Source of the DNA: CAYSRJ01 sp964525675
GTDB taxonomy: Bacteria > Spirochaetota > B62-G9 > DRHN01
Assembly (NCBI GenBank): GCA_964525675.1
Contig: CAZGJW010000022.1
Coordinates: 1 to 30,259 of the forward strand
Direction: 5' to 3'
Length of the DNA stretch: 30,259 nt
Under the pieces are notes generated by a model. It was given only the letters and a program-made list of their open reading frames with translations. It did no database searches and was not told the origin of the DNA. A program made the position numbers and the translations under genes. Within the stretch, counting starts at the first letter, position 1. Each line of letters starts with the position of its first letter. Positions 29,855-30,259 of the stretch are shown in pieces.

Positions 29855-30259
29855 CTATAGTTCGTGCTTGTGTTTCTCTGTTTTTAGTACCCTGCTGAAT
29901 ATTACGCCGTCCTTCAACATAGATTTGATCTCTTCGTCCCTCTGCACCTCTGAAAAGGAGAACACCGGCCTGTTGTCCATTGATCTCGAAATTATTGCAT
30001 ACCCCCGTGAGAGGGTATTGAGCGGGCTCAGTACGTTGAGCTCGCCTGCCAGTTTTTCGAATGAGGAGCGTTTTTTTTCCAGAATGTCGGTTACGTGAAT
30101 GCCCAGCATCTTCTCCAGGTCGTCGAGAACAAGCTGTTTTTCCCGCAGTATGTTTTCTGTCCTGGTTCTCAGAGCATCGGTGGTATACCTTGAAAGCATC
30201 TCTACTTTGAGCTGGACCATGTTCTGAACCGCCTGCACAAGCCTGCCTGTACGGTCCTT
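29855..30259 (-). CDS. xseA: Exodeoxyribonuclease VII large subunit, C-terminal part
   Basis: The frame is open to the window edge (134 codons plus stop), so the gene's 5' part is outside. The long helical region (AVQNMVQLKVEMLSRY, REKQLVLDDLEKMLGI) is followed by LNVLSPLNTLSRGYAIISR, the XseA signature before the C-terminal segment, and then a small domain with DEEIKSMLKDGVI. XseA is the catalytic subunit of ExoVII. The 80-base gap to xseB contains the perfect palindrome TGTTCGAACA and an ATCAA/TTGAT pair around a T-run. Confidence 0.95.
   Translation of the reverse strand, partial: KDRTGRLVQAVQNMVQLKVEMLSRYTTDALRTRTENILREKQLVLDDLEKMLGIHVTDILEKKRSSFEKLAGELNVLSPLNTLSRGYAIISRSMDNRPVFSFSEVQRDEEIKSMLKDGVIFSRVLKTEKHKHEL

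Overview
The window looks like the chromosome of a didermic bacterium with moderate GC. The zinc-binding S14, the PEGA/TPR envelope proteins, the GerMN-domain protein and the Cache-HAMP-cyclase together suggest Spirochaetota or a relative, but this is inference from family content and not proof. Nothing in the core half points to a plasmid or phage.

Positions 1-16367 are the translation superoperon on the plus strand: the 3' end of fusA, tuf, then the S10, spc and alpha clusters in the usual order (rpsJ, rplD, rplW, rplB, rpsS, rplV, rpsC, rplP, rpmC, rpsQ, rplN, rplX, rplE, rpsN, rpsH, rplF, rplR, rpsE, rpmD, rplO, secY, infA, rpmJ, rpsM, rpsK, rpsD, rpoA, rplQ). rplC (ribosomal protein L3), which normally sits between rpsJ and rplD, is missing; only about 100 bases separate those two genes. 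rpmJ (37 codons) is present. Neither adk nor map lies between secY and infA. Several start codons are GTG or TTG, fixed by Shine-Dalgarno position and family length (rpsS, rpsQ, rpsH, rpsE, rpsK).

Many spacers in this operon are unusually long (80-210 bases) and hold short palindromes, tandem duplications and dispersed hairpin elements. One element after rplD has a second copy about 16.7 kb away, in inverted orientation, with a compensatory change in its stem. Another hairpin motif in the rplD-rplW spacer recurs at 23439. Several elements start exactly at a stop codon. This repeat system is the most unusual non-coding feature of the window.

Positions 16504-30259 hold accessory and envelope genes. 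They are an EcfT-like membrane protein (+), a membrane-anchored penicillin-acylase-family hydrolase (-), a lipoprotein ApbE flavin transferase coupled to a GerMN-domain protein (-), and a plus-strand run of a DUF192 lipoprotein, an unknown exported probable barrel protein, a PEGA/TPR protein and a CheW-like/TM/coiled-coil/TPR/C-terminal-barrel protein. Next come a minus-strand outer-membrane-like protein overlapping a Cache-HAMP adenylate cyclase, then xseB and the 3' part of xseA (-). The PEGA/TPR and CheW-like genes overlap and are translationally coupled. The CheW-like protein has a domain order I do not recognise and is the best candidate for an undescribed protein system here.

There is no gene-free stretch longer than about 260 bases. 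I saw no tRNA, rRNA, CRISPR array, transposase or convincing strong intrinsic terminator.
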